DNA of 5,571 nucleotides from Frankiales bacterium (lineage in GTDB: Bacteria; Actinomycetota; Actinomycetes; Mycobacteriales; SCTD01). Below are positions 4,758 through 5,571 of the stretch, piece after piece. Position numbers and translations under genes: made by a program. Location: positions 1-5,571 of the forward strand of contig JAOPVD010000364.1 of assembly GCA_025966295.1 (NCBI GenBank), written 5' to 3'. Position 1 is the first letter of the stretch. Each line of letters starts with the position of its first letter. Under the pieces are notes generated by a model. The model was not told the origin of the DNA, did no database searches, and saw only the letters and a list, made by a program, of their open reading frames with translations.

Positions 4758-4793
4758 GCCGCCGCCCTCAGCCAGGCAGCTGGGGGCGGCGGC
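4758..4793 (+). terminator. 15-bp hairpin terminator after hsp20
   Basis: The arm at 4758-4772 pairs with 4779-4793 around a 6-nt loop (CAGGCA). The core is GCCGCCGCCC against GGGCGGCGGC, with one U-G wobble (4768/4783) in the + transcript. It begins 9 nt after the hsp20 stop and lies partly in the last codons of the opposite-strand DUF5317 gene, whose stop is at 4768-4770. There is no T-tract. On the minus strand the wobble becomes an A-C mismatch, so it should act best for hsp20. Confidence 0.7.
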
Positions 4794-5328
4794 GGGCGGT
4801 CATGCCACCCACCACCAGCTGGGCCAGGCCGGCGGCGACCAGCACGTCGCCGGGGCTGACCACCTCCGGGTGCAGCGGCAGCAGCACCGGGATGACGTCC
4901 CCGAGCAACCGCAGCCGGGTGTCCGGGCCCTCCAGCTCGTGCCGCGGGTCCGCCCCCGTCAGCAGGTCCTGGATGGAGATCCGGGCCTGCCCGCTGGCCT
5001 CCGAGGACACCGGCATGGCGCCGTTCAGGCCGACCACGAGGGCGTTGCAGAGCAGCCCGGCACCCAGCAGGCCGGTGCCGCGCAGCCCGCGGTTGTGCGC
5101 CAGGAAGACGGCGACCAGGCCCGCCGACACCACCAGCCCGAACGGGTAGGCCGGGCCGCCGACGACCGACCCGAGCGCCTGCGCCAGGACGGCGGCCAGG
5201 ACCAGGCGGGCCCGCCGGAGCGGCAGCTGGCCGAGCCGGTCGAGGTCGCCGCCCGCGCCGTAGCCGATGACGAGGGCGGCGATGAGCACGACGAGGGCGA
5301 ACAGCACCCCGCTAGTGTCGCGGCTCAT
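4768..5328 (-). CDS. DUF5317 family integral membrane protein
   Basis: Starting at ATG 5328 this is a 186-residue membrane protein of unknown function. Hydrophobic segments lie at about 7-24, 41-57, 61-77, 83-101 and 158-176. Features that resemble DUF5317 are a basic stretch after the first helix (DLDRLGQLPLRRARL), CNALVVGLNGAMPVS (94-108), DTRLRLLGDVIPV (136-148), and SPGDVLVAAG (158-167) before the last helix. Longer reading to 5529 adds a low-complexity segment overlapping the divergent gene and is rejected. A GTG at 5337 (3 residues earlier) has GGAG 6 nt upstream and is a fair alternative start. The start codon overlaps that of the biotin carboxylase gene on the other strand. The 3' end overlaps the hsp20 terminator. 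No role is assigned. Confidence 0.8.
   Translation of the reverse strand: MSRDTSGVLFALVVLIAALVIGYGAGGDLDRLGQLPLRRARLVLAAVLAQALGSVVGGPAYPFGLVVSAGLVAVFLAHNRGLRGTGLLGAGLLCNALVVGLNGAMPVSSEASGQARISIQDLLTGADPRHELEGPDTRLRLLGDVIPVLLPLHPEVVSPGDVLVAAGLAQLVVGGMTARRRPQLPG
5313..5318 (+). promoter_or_regulatory. Putative -10 element of the biotin carboxylase gene
   Basis: TAGTGT fits TANNNT and ends 8 nt before ATG 5327, so the transcript would be leaderless or nearly so. It lies inside the first codons of the divergent DUF5317 gene. No Shine-Dalgarno or -35 box is visible for the + gene. Confidence 0.4.
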
Positions 5329-5571
5329 GGCCGCCACCGCCGACTCCGTCCTCGTCGCCGACCGCGGCGTGGCGGCGGTGCGGGTCATCGCCGCGCTCCA
5401 GCGCCGGGGCACCAAGGCGGTCAGCGTCCACACCGAGGCCGACGCCGGCGCCGTGCACGCGACCCTGGCCGACGAGAGCGTGCTGCTCGGCCCGACCACC
5501 GCGTCGTACGGCGACGTCCGCAAGCTCATCGAGGCGGCCCGGCAGGCCGGCGCCCAAGGGGTGCACCCCGC
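5327..5571 (+). CDS. Biotin carboxylase N-terminal domain (acyl-CoA carboxylase alpha-subunit-like), 5' fragment
   Basis: The frame opens at ATG 5327 and runs off the right edge after 81 complete codons. SVLVADRGVAAVRVIAAL (7-24), AVSVHTEADAGAVHATLADESVLLG (31-55, in parts AVSVHTEADAG and HATLADESVLLG), SYGDVRKLIEAARQAG (60-75) and VHP at the edge follow the Rossmann-like N-terminal domain of biotin carboxylases, known as VLVANRGEIA, then VYSDADRDALHVRLADEAV, and ADAVHPGYGFL. The family carboxylates biotin with ATP and bicarbonate, normally as the alpha subunit of acetyl/propionyl-CoA carboxylase or as part of related ATP-grasp enzymes. The usually invariant NRGEIA is DRGVAA here, so activity or class may differ. 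The ATP-grasp domain lies outside the window. No Shine-Dalgarno is visible; start chosen by the -10 position and family N-terminus. Confidence 0.85.
   Translation, partial: MAATADSVLVADRGVAAVRVIAALQRRGTKAVSVHTEADAGAVHATLADESVLLGPTTASYGDVRKLIEAARQAGAQGVHP

Noticed and set aside
5329..5529. 67-residue N-terminal extension of the DUF5317 protein on the minus strand
   Set aside because: It is antisense to the biotin carboxylase coding region, has no membrane or domain character, and the first transmembrane helix starts right after ATG 5328.
1..5571. tRNA, rRNA, CRISPR array, insertion sequence or attachment site
   Set aside because: No cloverleaf-like sequence, regularly spaced repeats, transposase-like protein or flanking terminal repeats were recognised on reading both strands.

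Overview
This window is high-GC DNA with strong third-position GC bias and many gene overlaps. The gene content points to a mycelial or nocardioform-type actinobacterium (class Actinomycetes): a SigR/RsrA thiol-redox sigma/anti-sigma pair, a mycobacterial-type GalE1, the 24-residue actinobacterial ribosomal protein bL37, a DUF5317 membrane protein and TANNNT -10 elements placed for leaderless transcription. The genus cannot be fixed from the sequence alone. There is no sign of phage, insertion sequence, CRISPR or recent transfer; this looks like chromosomal core with one stress-response module.

Left part (1-1128): the 3' end of an alpha/beta hydrolase gene (+) runs tail-to-tail, with an 11-bp overlap, into a DtxR-family metal-dependent repressor gene (-). 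The repressor gene and the sigma gene to its right are divergent. A SigR/SigH-type promoter (GGAACA, 17 bp, CGTT) lies next to the -10 element of the repressor gene.

Middle (1129-4030, all +): an ECF sigma factor of the SigR/SigH group with two well-formed in-frame starts (ATG at 1129 and GTG at 1249, each with its own Shine-Dalgarno). It overlaps rsrA (ATGA), which encodes a zinc-binding, thiol-sensing anti-sigma factor. Then comes galE (UDP-glucose 4-epimerase), apparently leaderless, overlapped at GTGA by a second NAD-dependent epimerase gene of the GalE1 type. A perfect 14-bp hairpin ends this block.

Right part (4059-5571): a tiny gene for bL37 (-) is divergent from a small heat-shock protein gene (Hsp20, +). 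A second strong hairpin follows hsp20. Then comes a DUF5317 membrane protein gene (-), whose start codon overlaps head-to-head (CATG) with the start codon of a biotin carboxylase N-terminal fragment (+) that runs off the right edge.

Functional reading: SigR and RsrA form a thiol-stress switch that probably activates its own promoter. The two starts suggest a long and a short sigma isoform, as known for Streptomyces coelicolor sigma-R and sigma-R'. The epimerases supply nucleotide sugars (UDP-galactose and related) for the cell envelope. Hsp20 is a holdase chaperone. No wholly new system is evident; the most notable points are the compact sigma-factor control region, the hidden bL37 gene and the overlapping-start divergent pair.
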